NCBI GenBank assembly: GCA_905207535.1
Contig: CAJLLX010000117.1
Coordinates: 1 to 5,445 of the forward strand
Length of the DNA stretch: 5,445 nucleotides
Reading direction: 5' to 3'
Origin: an uncultured Muribaculaceae bacterium
GTDB lineage: Bacteria; Bacteroidota; Bacteroidia; Bacteroidales; Muribaculaceae
The translations under genes were made by a program, and so were the position numbers. Below, in pieces: positions 1 to 5,444 of the stretch. The stretch's first letter is position 1. Every line of letters begins with the position of its first letter. A model generated the notes under the pieces. That model was not told the DNA's origin. It did not search any database and was given only the letters and a program-made list of their open reading frames with translations.

Positions 1-1
1 T

Positions 2-115
2 GCCGTGGCCAAGCAGTCGGGCGGCAAATCCGCCTCACGCTCGGCCAAGAGCAAACCCTCGTCGCGCTCCGGCTCGAAGGGCACGCGCGGACCGCGCCGC
101 GACCGCCGCAAATAA
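2..115 (+). CDS. 3' end of a gene for a basic, low-complexity protein tail (partial)
   Basis: The frame starting at base 2 is open to a TAA at 113-115 and gives the last 37 residues of a protein whose body lies outside the window. The tail has 13 Lys/Arg, 9 Ser, 5 Gly and one Asp, and ends RGPRRDRRK, so it is strongly positive and probably disordered. Tails like this occur at the C-termini of RNA-acting proteins in Bacteroidetes, such as DEAD-box RNA helicases, RNase R and RluB-type pseudouridine synthases, where they aid RNA binding. Which of these it is cannot be decided from 37 residues, so no function is assigned. The stop lies 45 bases before the phospholipase gene on the same strand, with a hairpin between them. 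The opposite strand is also partly open here, so reading this as the plus-strand gene rests on the basic tail composition and on the stop being followed directly by a hairpin. Confidence 0.62.
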   Translation, partial: AVAKQSGGKSASRSAKSKPSSRSGSKGTRGPRRDRRK

Positions 116-118
116 TCC

Positions 119-140
119 GGCATTTCCAACAGGAAATGCT
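119..140 (+). terminator. Hairpin after the basic-tail gene, weak terminator candidate
   Basis: GCATTTCC (120-127) and GGAAATGC (132-139) form a perfect 8-bp stem around the loop AACA, and a G-U pair (119/140) can extend it. It begins 4-5 bases after the upstream stop codon, where a terminator or mRNA 3'-end-stabilising hairpin would be expected. Only two T residues follow before the sequence becomes mixed, so termination may be partial, allowing read-through into the phospholipase gene 21 bases further on. Confidence 0.4.
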
Positions 141-160
141 TACCACATAACCAAAATATC

Positions 161-1351
161 ATGATGCTGAGCATTCTCCACATCTCATTGAAATCATCGC
201 TTCTTCTGGCCGCATCGCTCTGCATCGCGCAGGCGATGCCGGCAGAAGACTGGATGGCCGACATCGCCGACGGCGCGTATATCACTCAGCTCTCCATCCC
301 CGGATCGCACGACAGCTGCACCGGCAACGGATGGTCCTCAGGTTTAGGAGCTCTCTTCGGTCCGGGCATGGGCACCACTCAGGATCTCACTCTCGAGGAG
401 CAGTGGGAGGCGGGCATCCGTGCCTTCGACCTGCGCCCCTGCGTGCTCGACGGCGCGATGGAGATCTACCACGGCATATTGCAGACCAATACCTCGTTTG
501 CATCGGCACTCGAGACCCTCTGCAGACTTCTCGACGAGCACCCCACCGAATTTGCCATCGTAACCATGCGCCATGAGAGCGACGCCGACAAAAACGACGC
601 CTCCTGGGCCGGCCTTATGAAAGATGCCACCCAAGCGCCTGACGTCGCCTCCCATCTGGTGGCACTTACAAAGGATCTCACCTTAGGGGAGGCACGCGGC
701 AAGATCCTCATGATGACCCGCGACAGCTTCGGCAACAGGAACGTGTCGGCTATCTCGGGCTGGAGCCACTCCGCAGAGTTTGCCGACCAGATCAAGGCCC
801 GCATCAGCTGCACCCGCGGCAACCTTCCGCTTTACTGTCAGGACATCTTCGAATGTACCGGCGAGATTGATGCCGACCGCAAACTGCAGGCCGTCCTTAC
901 CATGCTCGATGCATCGTCAAAGCTCCACCTTGACGGCGACTCACGCACTCTCACCATTGTGATCAACCACACCTCGGGCTACACCAAGTCGGCCTCCTCC
1001 GATGGCAACCGCGAACTCGCCGCCAAGACCAACACCGGCCTTTACGACGCCCTAACGGCCGACGATTTCGTCGCCGGTCCCACCGGCATCGTCCTGATGG
1101 ATTTCTGCGGATGCGACGAATCCAACGGCTACGCCGTCAACAGCCGCAAACTCACCGACGCCCTGATTGCCAACAACAGCAAATATACACCCAAGGGTGA
1201 GACCGACGCCCTGACCGCCGTGGAGACCGACAGCGAGTCTCTCTCCGACGGTAGAATCTACGATCTTTCCGGCCGCCGGATTTCCGGCACCATCTCCACT
1301 CTCCGTCCCGGCGTCTACATCATCAACCATAAGAAGGTCCTGATCCGCTGA
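161..1351 (+). CDS. Secreted phosphatidylinositol-specific phospholipase C (PI-PLC X-domain) family protein with a Por/T9SS-like C-terminal tail
   Basis: This 396-residue protein is predicted to cleave the phosphodiester of phosphatidylinositol or similar inositol lipids outside the cytoplasm. Residues 1-25 form a type I signal peptide (hydrophobic core LLLAASLCIAQA, likely cut after AQA). The cysteine in it does not fit a lipobox. The X-domain runs from about 40 to 340. SIPGSHDSCT holds the presumed catalytic His50-Asp51. GIRAFDLRP holds Asp90 and Arg92, matching Asp67/Arg69 of the Bacillus enzyme. EIYHG holds the second catalytic His104, and VLMDF (Asp314) fits the late active-site Asp. An Arg at position 92 points to the metal-independent bacterial type. 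Residues about 365-396 (IYDLSGRRI, then LRPGVYIINHKKVLIR) form a short beta-rich tail like type IX sorting tails. The start is a tandem ATG at 161/164 with no Shine-Dalgarno sequence. No promoter is evident in the 45-base gap. The family call is strong; the substrate is not known. Confidence 0.88.
   Translation: MMLSILHISLKSSLLLAASLCIAQAMPAEDWMADIADGAYITQLSIPGSHDSCTGNGWSSGLGALFGPGMGTTQDLTLEEQWEAGIRAFDLRPCVLDGAMEIYHGILQTNTSFASALETLCRLLDEHPTEFAIVTMRHESDADKNDASWAGLMKDATQAPDVASHLVALTKDLTLGEARGKILMMTRDSFGNRNVSAISGWSHSAEFADQIKARISCTRGNLPLYCQDIFECTGEIDADRKLQAVLTMLDASSKLHLDGDSRTLTIVINHTSGYTKSASSDGNRELAAKTNTGLYDALTADDFVAGPTGIVLMDFCGCDESNGYAVNSRKLTDALIANNSKYTPKGETDALTAVETDSESLSDGRIYDLSGRRISGTISTLRPGVYIINHKKVLIR
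1226..1348 (+). other. Por/T9SS-type C-terminal tail of the phospholipase
   Basis: Residues about 356-396 follow a short acidic linker (TDSESLSDGR) and carry two blocks: IYDLSGRRI, and LRPGVYIINHKKVLIR at the very C-terminus. This pattern (y-D-[LM]-x-G-R-x, then L-x-x-G-x-Y-[IV]-[IV], then a basic K-K-V-L-[IV]-[RK] ending) is typical of the C-terminal sorting tails annotated in secreted Bacteroidetes proteins. In gut Bacteroidales such tails also occur in genomes without an obvious complete type IX system, so true surface sorting by this route is inferred, not shown. Confidence 0.7.
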
Positions 1352-1394
1352 TCTTGGGTAAGCTGCTAAAGCCGATATAATAATAAATACGATT

Positions 1395-1421
1395 GTATAG
1401 GCTGTGGATCGTACAGGCTGT
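1395..1421. repeat. Short imperfect tandem repeat in the convergent gap
   Basis: GTATAGGCTGT (1395-1405) recurs 16 bases later as GTACAGGCTGT (1411-1421), with 10 of 11 bases identical and GGATC between the copies. It lies between the phospholipase stop and the terminator, so it would sit in that gene's 3' untranslated region. No function is visible; it may be a chance or slippage duplication. Confidence 0.5.
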
Positions 1422-1474
1422 AGGGACAATGGTACCTGCTTCTCCACACTGTCCATCCGACATACCCGAATACG

Positions 1475-1514
1475 AAAGGCTCCGCAATGCCTCTGACTGC
1501 ATTGCGGAGCCTTT
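1475..1514. terminator. Perfect 16-bp stem terminator between convergent genes, probably bidirectional
   Basis: AAAGGCTCCGCAATGC (1475-1490) and GCATTGCGGAGCCTTT (1499-1514) are exact reverse complements around the 8-base loop CTCTGACT. The A3 and T3 ends of the arms provide a short terminal U run whichever strand is read. The stem lies 123 bases past the phospholipase stop and 57 bases past the isomerase stop, so it can serve both converging genes. Past the stem there is no long T tract on either side, so its strength comes from the stem. Confidence 0.8.
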
Positions 1515-1534
1515 GAATAAATTCTCTGTGCCTA

Positions 1535-1568
1535 TGGCAATTGCTAACTACTAATTGCCAATTGCTAA
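1535..1568. repeat. AT-rich cluster with overlapping inverted and direct repeats
   Basis: TGGCAATT (1535-1542) and AATTGCCA (1553-1560) are perfect inverted repeats with a 10-base loop. CAATTGCTAA occurs twice as a direct repeat (1538-1547 and 1559-1568). The cluster ends 4 bases before the isomerase stop codon, in its immediate 3' untranslated region. It resembles the simple AATTGC/TTAGCAATT-type repeats scattered through intergenic DNA of several bacteria. It is too short for a known mobile element and has no ORF. Confidence 0.65.
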
Positions 1569-1571
1569 GAG

Positions 1572-3500
1572 TTATTTGGCCTTCTTCAGCACTTTTTTAT
1601 TGATCTTGGCGGGATACTGCTTCTTGAGCGATGCTATCCACTCCTGCTCAAGCTGGTTCTGATAGTCGCCGGTCACTGCACCGCGCACATCGGATACCTC
1701 CTCGGGAGCCTCAACCACGCGGCCCTTGTAGGGGAAATAGTATTTCCAGCGTCCTTTGGGTTCAGGTTTCTCACCGCCGAAACCGAGGTAATCGGTGATG
1801 TTGTTCTCACCCTTGGCGGCAATCACCTTCTCTATCTTCACATCCTTGCCAAACTCCTTGCGAAGCTCCAGAGCGAGCGAATCGGGAGCGATCTGGCGAG
1901 AGTTGAGCAGCTTCTGAGCCTCATTCATGATAGAGTCGGAGGTGGCGAACACCACGTATGCCTTATATTTGGGAGCGTCCCACTTGTAGTTGGCGCGATG
2001 CTCGTTGAAGTACTTCTCGAGACCTTCCTTATCCTTCTTGGCTTTGCTCCACACCTTGCGATCGGACACCTCGAAGAGGAGCATGCCGTCGCGATACTCG
2101 TTGATGAGGTTGCGGTAATCGGCGTTTTCGGTGGCAAGCGCTTCGCGCTCGGCATCGTAAACGGCATTGTTGAGGGCCTCGCGGGTGCGCTGCTCAAGCA
2201 GTGCGCACTGGTCGGCAACCGAGCCCTGCGGCTTCTGAGGCAGGTCGTAAGCTATCTCCGACAGCGGTATTTTCTTGCCGTTGACAGTAGCCATGGTGAG
2301 GTCGCTGGTGAGGAAATTGGCTACGAGAGCCGAGTCGAGCGCGCCTACGGCCTCTATATGCTCCTTGGCGGCTGCGAGGTTCTGCTCGTTGATTGATGCT
2401 TTAAATTTGCCGTAGAGTTGCTCCAGCTTGCGGGTGCGTGCCAGACGGCCGCGGTCGTCGTTGGCGATGGCCTGCTTGATCTGGGGAGCTACCTTGTCGA
2501 TGGGATCGAGCCCCTTCCAGTCAAGGCGCTTGATGACGTGATAGCCGTAAGAGGTTTTGACCGGCTCGGAGATCTCGCCGTTTTTCAGCGCGAAGCAGGC
2601 AGCCTCAAATTCGGGTACCATCTGTCCGGTGCCGAACCAGTTGAGCTTGCCGCCGTTGCGCTTCGATCCGGGATCGTCGCTCTCGGCCATGGCGATAGCT
2701 TCAAAGTCGCCCCCGTTGGTCACAAGGGTATAAATGGAGTCGATCTGAGCCTTCTTGTGGGCTGCTTCCTCGTCGCTGAGGCCCTGAGTGAGCTTGAGGA
2801 TATGCTCAGCGAGCACCATACCCTGGGCGGGACGGGTGCCGTTGACCTTCACGATATGCCATCCGAAGGGGGTGGCGAACACCTCCGAGATAGTGCCTAC
2901 GGGAGTGGTGTATGCCACATCTTCAAACGAAGCCGGGAAGCGTCCGGGAGTGATGAAGCCCATACGGCCGCCGTTGCGCGAAGCGGAGCGGTCGATAGAG
3001 AAGCGGCGTGCCATGTCGGCAAAGTCGGCTGTACCGTTGAGGATGGCGGTGCGGATAGAGTCGAGACGCTCGCGCTGCACCTCCGGTTCGTTGCCCTGCC
3101 CGTGGTTCGCCAGCATGATGTGGCTTACGTCTACCTCGGTCTTCATGCGCTCGTAGACAGCGTTGACAATGCTGTCCTCTACTTCCTGGCTGCGCATGTA
3201 AGGCTCGGAGAGATCGCGGCGATAGCCGTCAAATTCGTTTTTAAATGCCTCGGTTTCGTCTATCTTTTCGCTGAGGGCGTCGGCCACCTTCTGTTTGTAG
3301 GTGACAAACATTTCGAGATACTCGTCGATAGTCTGCGGGGCAACCTGCTGACTGTTGTTCTTGTGGTAAAGATACTCAAATTCGCTAAGGGTCACCGGCC
3401 TTCCGTTGATGGTCATCAGCACGGGATCCGACGGGCCTTTAGCCTGGATCAGTGCGGCAGATGCCATAAGTAAAGACAATGACAGAATGCTCTTTTTCAT
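1572..3500 (-). CDS. Periplasmic parvulin-type peptidyl-prolyl cis-trans isomerase (SurA/PpiC-like)
   Basis: This 642-residue protein is predicted to isomerise Xaa-Pro bonds and act as a chaperone for exported or outer-membrane proteins in the periplasm. Residues 1-20 (MKKSILSLSLLMASAALIQA) are a signal peptide. A SurA-like N-terminal region follows (VLMTINGRPVTLSEFEY at 27-43). Then come two parvulin domains, about 123-220 (VSHIML to FGWHIVKVNG) and about 227-326 (AEHILK, NWFGTGQMVPEFE, YGYHVIKRLD). A longer C-terminal domain, about 400-642, contains WSKAKKDKEGLEKYFNEH and ends in a basic KINKKVLKKAK tail, as in Bacteroidetes-specific long PPIases. The ATG at 3500 is preferred over an in-frame ATG at 3545, because the latter would put 15 polar residues before the signal peptide and overlap the likely promoter. 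It lies 303 bases downstream of guaB on the same strand but is separated from it by terminators. The family is clear; clients are unknown. Confidence 0.92.
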   Translation of the reverse strand: MKKSILSLSLLMASAALIQAKGPSDPVLMTINGRPVTLSEFEYLYHKNNSQQVAPQTIDEYLEMFVTYKQKVADALSEKIDETEAFKNEFDGYRRDLSEPYMRSQEVEDSIVNAVYERMKTEVDVSHIMLANHGQGNEPEVQRERLDSIRTAILNGTADFADMARRFSIDRSASRNGGRMGFITPGRFPASFEDVAYTTPVGTISEVFATPFGWHIVKVNGTRPAQGMVLAEHILKLTQGLSDEEAAHKKAQIDSIYTLVTNGGDFEAIAMAESDDPGSKRNGGKLNWFGTGQMVPEFEAACFALKNGEISEPVKTSYGYHVIKRLDWKGLDPIDKVAPQIKQAIANDDRGRLARTRKLEQLYGKFKASINEQNLAAAKEHIEAVGALDSALVANFLTSDLTMATVNGKKIPLSEIAYDLPQKPQGSVADQCALLEQRTREALNNAVYDAEREALATENADYRNLINEYRDGMLLFEVSDRKVWSKAKKDKEGLEKYFNEHRANYKWDAPKYKAYVVFATSDSIMNEAQKLLNSRQIAPDSLALELRKEFGKDVKIEKVIAAKGENNITDYLGFGGEKPEPKGRWKYYFPYKGRVVEAPEEVSDVRGAVTGDYQNQLEQEWIASLKKQYPAKINKKVLKKAK

Positions 3501-3529
3501 GAGTTTATAATTCGATAATGAATAGGTTA

Positions 3530-3537
3530 CAAATCTT
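3530..3537 (-). promoter_or_regulatory. Possible -7 promoter box for the isomerase gene
   Basis: Read on the minus strand, AAGATTTG (3537 to 3530) matches the Bacteroidetes -7 consensus TAnnTTTG at all but the first base. It would place transcription start about 20-25 bases before the ATG at 3500. No good TTTG -33 box stands 19-21 bases further upstream, so the call is weak. A promoter is expected here because terminators separate this gene from guaB. Confidence 0.3.
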
Positions 3538-3642
3538 GCAGACATTCCGGCGTTGAAGCATGGTGTGAATGGAAGCTGCCGGATGTCGGCTATTTCATCA
3601 TTATTTTAACGGATTCTGACCGCCTTTATTATAATCATAGAG

Positions 3643-3677
3643 AAAAAAGTGGCGTTTTCCGTGGCCGGAAATGCGCC
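3643..3677 (-). terminator. Intrinsic terminator with T6 tract, downstream of guaB
   Basis: On the minus strand GGCG-CA-TTTCCG, loop GCCA, CGGAAA-A-CGCC form a 10-bp stem with a small internal loop. Two bases later comes a run of six T (3648 to 3643). This is the classic stem plus U-tract arrangement in the guaB direction. It lies about 125 bases past the guaB stop and about 140 bases before the isomerase start, and so separates the two transcripts. Confidence 0.72.
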
Positions 3678-3725
3678 GCTGCAGGGCGCAGAGGGCGCCG
3701 GCGGAGCACCCCGCGTGCGCAACTA

Positions 3726-3757
3726 TCCCACAATGCCGCCTGAGCGACATTGCGGGA
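3726..3757 (-). terminator. 14-bp hairpin just after guaB, terminator or 3'-end stabiliser
   Basis: Read on the minus strand, TCCCGCAATGTCGC (3757 to 3744), loop TCAG and GCGGCATTGTGGGA (3739 to 3726) pair along all 14 positions, two of them as G-U pairs. On the plus strand those two positions would be A/C mismatches, so the structure fits RNA made from the minus strand, as guaB is. It starts 47 bases past the guaB stop. Only a poor U run (UAGUU) follows, so it may protect the mRNA end rather than terminate by itself. Confidence 0.6.
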
Positions 3758-3803
3758 TGAATGCGTATACGGATCTGACCTGTTTATGCCGGTCAGACTG
3801 CGA

Positions 3804-5285
3804 TTATCGCGAAGAGGCGCTATAGTTGGGAGCCTCGCTGGTGATGGCCACATCGTGGGGATGGCTCTCGGCCACGCCGGCATTGGTGATGCGGGTAAAC
3901 TTGGCCTTATGAAGCGCGTCGATATCCTTGGCGCCGCAGTAGCCCATGCCGGCTCTCAGGCCGCCGAGCATCTGATATACCACCTCGTAGAGCGTACCCT
4001 TGTAGGGCACACGGGCTGCGATACCTTCCGGCACAAGCTTCTTGGTGTCGGTCTCGTTGGCCTGGAAATAGCGGTCTTTCGAGCCTTTCTCCATAGCTTC
4101 GAGCGAGCCCATGCCGCGGTAGGATTTGTATTTACGGCCGTTGTAGATGATGGTGTCGCCGGGCGACTCCTCCACTCCGGCGAGCATGCCGCCGAGCATC
4201 ACCGAGTAACCTCCGGCAGCCAGTGCCTTGACGATATCGCCGCTGTAGCGGATGCCGCCGTCGGCTATCAGGGGCACACCGGTGCCTTCGAGGGCCTTGG
4301 CTACATCGTAGACAGCCGAAAGCTGGGGCACGCCAACACCGGCAATGATGCGGGTGGTGCAGATCGAGCCCGGGCCGATGCCCACCTTCACGCCATCGGC
4401 GCCATTTTCCACCAGATAGCGGGCGGCGTCGCCTGTGGCGATGTTGCCGACTACCACATCGATGTTGGGGTACTTGGCCTTGACGGCACGAAGCACACCT
4501 ACCACACCCTTGGAGTGTCCGTGGGCGGTGTCGATCACGATGGCATCGGCACCGGCAGCCACCAGGGCGTCCACGCGGTCCATCGAGTCGGTGGTGACGC
4601 CTACGCCGGCAGCCACTCTCAGACGTCCCAGATGATCCTTGCAGGCATTGGGTTTGTCTTTGGCCTTGGTGATATCTTTATAAGTAACAAGCCCCACGAG
4701 GTGACCTTCGCGGTCTACCACGGGGAGCTTTTCTATCTTATGACGCTGCAGTATCTCGGCTGCCTCCTCAAGGTTGGTGCTCTGCGATGTAGTGATGATA
4801 TTCTCGGAAGTCATCACCTCGTCGACCGGTCGCTTGAGGTCGCGCTCGAAGCGGAGATCGCGGTTGGTGACGATGCCCACGAGCATATTGTCGACGTCCA
4901 CCACGGGTATGCCACCGATGTGATATTCCTCCATCATCTTCAGGGCGTCGCCCACGGTGCTCCCCTGACGGATGGTGACAGGATCGTAGATCATGCCGTT
5001 TTCGGCACGTTTCACGGCATGCACCTGACGTGCCTGCTCCTCGATCGACATGTTTTTGTGGATCACACCGATGCCACCCTCGCGGGCGATGGCAATAGCC
5101 ATCTTTGCCTCGGTGACGGTATCCATCGCCGCCGAAACAATGGGGACATTAAGAGTGATGTTGCGGGAAAACTTGGTGGTGAGGCTCACCATACGCGGGA
5201 GTACTTCGGAATAAGCGGGAATCAAAAGCACGTCGTCGAACGTGAGCCCGTCCATCTGCACTCGGTCTGCAATAAATGATGACAT
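3804..5285 (-). CDS. guaB: Inosine-5'-monophosphate dehydrogenase (IMPDH)
   Basis: This 493-residue cytoplasmic enzyme oxidises IMP to XMP with NAD+, the committed step toward GMP. The TIM-barrel start is clear (LTFDDVLLIPAYSEVLP, 14-30; VPIVSAAMDTVTE, 48-59). Two CBS domains are inserted at about 97-150 (GGIPVVD, VGIVTNRDLRF) and 160-207 (KLPVVDREGHLVGLVTYKDI). The barrel resumes with the NAD-site IDTAHGHS (251-258) and the active-site loop GPGSICTTR, catalytic Cys309 (304-312). IMP-phosphate and base contacts lie in ADGGIRYSGD (341-350) and YRGMGSLEAM (389-398). The mobile flap holds Arg405-Tyr406 in GSKDRY, followed by EGIAARVPYKG. All key residues are present and the length is normal for bacterial IMPDH. 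The ATG at 5285 gives the standard N-terminus. Hairpins follow the gene and a strong -7 box precedes it, so it is probably monocistronic in this window. Confidence 0.98.
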   Translation of the reverse strand: MSSFIADRVQMDGLTFDDVLLIPAYSEVLPRMVSLTTKFSRNITLNVPIVSAAMDTVTEAKMAIAIAREGGIGVIHKNMSIEEQARQVHAVKRAENGMIYDPVTIRQGSTVGDALKMMEEYHIGGIPVVDVDNMLVGIVTNRDLRFERDLKRPVDEVMTSENIITTSQSTNLEEAAEILQRHKIEKLPVVDREGHLVGLVTYKDITKAKDKPNACKDHLGRLRVAAGVGVTTDSMDRVDALVAAGADAIVIDTAHGHSKGVVGVLRAVKAKYPNIDVVVGNIATGDAARYLVENGADGVKVGIGPGSICTTRIIAGVGVPQLSAVYDVAKALEGTGVPLIADGGIRYSGDIVKALAAGGYSVMLGGMLAGVEESPGDTIIYNGRKYKSYRGMGSLEAMEKGSKDRYFQANETDTKKLVPEGIAARVPYKGTLYEVVYQMLGGLRAGMGYCGAKDIDALHKAKFTRITNAGVAESHPHDVAITSEAPNYSASSR

Positions 5286-5331
5286 AGACAGTATAATGAT
5301 TTGCGAATTGATGTCGATACTTTATTGCATG

Positions 5332-5339
5332 CAAAGATA
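5332..5339 (-). promoter_or_regulatory. guaB promoter -7 box
   Basis: TATCTTTG on the minus strand (5339 to 5332) is an exact match to the Bacteroidetes primary-sigma -7 consensus TAnnTTTG. It predicts a start near 5325 and a 5' untranslated leader of about 40 bases before the guaB ATG. The -33 region is poor: the nearest TTTG is only 11 bases upstream, which is the wrong spacing. An A9 run (T9 on plus, 5375-5383) about 36 bases upstream of the box could act like an UP element. There is no Shine-Dalgarno sequence before the ATG, as is usual in this phylum. Confidence 0.7.
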
Positions 5340-5354
5340 CAAATAATTTTCAAA

Positions 5355-5397
5355 CCGTGTGCCGCCGAGGCCGCTTTTTTTTTGCGTGTGGACACGG
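5355..5397. other. Alternative base-pairing region upstream of guaB
   Basis: CCGTGT (5355-5360) is complementary to ACACGG (5392-5397), giving a 6-bp stem that encloses the T9 run. The same right arm can instead pair with the adjacent CGTGT (5385-5389) across a two-base GG loop. The two pairings exclude each other. They would matter in RNA only if guaB is also transcribed from further upstream, since the main -7 box lies downstream of this region. Confidence 0.35.
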
Positions 5398-5426
5398 CTC
5401 TTTCATTTAAGATTGCCCTCGACTTT

Positions 5427-5444
5427 CAAAAATAGTGCTATTTT
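5427..5444 (-). promoter_or_regulatory. Second -7-like box overlapping a 16-bp palindrome
   Basis: On the minus strand TATTTTTG (5434 to 5427) again fits TAnnTTTG. It overlaps the inverted repeat AAAATAG-TG-CTATTTT (5429-5444), which looks like an operator half-site pair. This could be a distal guaB promoter, or control DNA for a gene beyond the window edge. The stretch is AT-rich, so a chance match is possible. Confidence 0.35.

Noticed and set aside
1424..1454. GGACA and TGTCC as a stem in the convergent gap
   Set aside because: Only 5 bp around a 21-base loop, no better than chance beside a perfect 16-bp terminator.
1052..1456. A 134-codon minus-strand frame crossing the end of the phospholipase gene
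   Set aside because: Most of it is antisense to the conserved phospholipase C-terminal region. The N-terminal part lies in intergenic repeats, and no family is recognisable.
2418..3473. A 351-codon plus-strand open frame opposite the isomerase gene
   Set aside because: It mirrors the codon pattern of the real minus-strand gene, shows no recognisable motif and has no start signals.
3501..3545. The longer isomerase start at 3545
   Set aside because: It would add 15 residues before a textbook signal peptide (MKKSILSLSLL) and overlap the candidate -7 box.
3505..3561. An 18-codon frame (MLQRRNVCKICNLFIIEL) ending 4 bases before the isomerase start, as a possible leader peptide
   Set aside because: The likely promoter lies inside it, there is no ribosome binding signal, and a frame this short is common by chance. 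It would matter only if transcription starts upstream of 3561.
3628..3633. A perfect TATAAT on the minus strand as an E. coli-type -10 box
   Set aside because: Bacteroidetes primary sigma uses TAnnTTTG. There is no fitting -35, and the stretch is an AT-rich area right after a terminator.
3750..5279. A 509-codon open frame on the plus strand covering all of guaB
   Set aside because: It is fully antisense to an unmistakable IMPDH. Its product is His/Gly/Val-rich without domains, as expected from the complement of a GC-rich gene with strong codon bias.
5361..5383. GC-rich block followed by T9 on the plus strand as an intrinsic terminator
   Set aside because: The GC block forms only about a 3-bp stem in that orientation, and no plus-strand gene ends before it.
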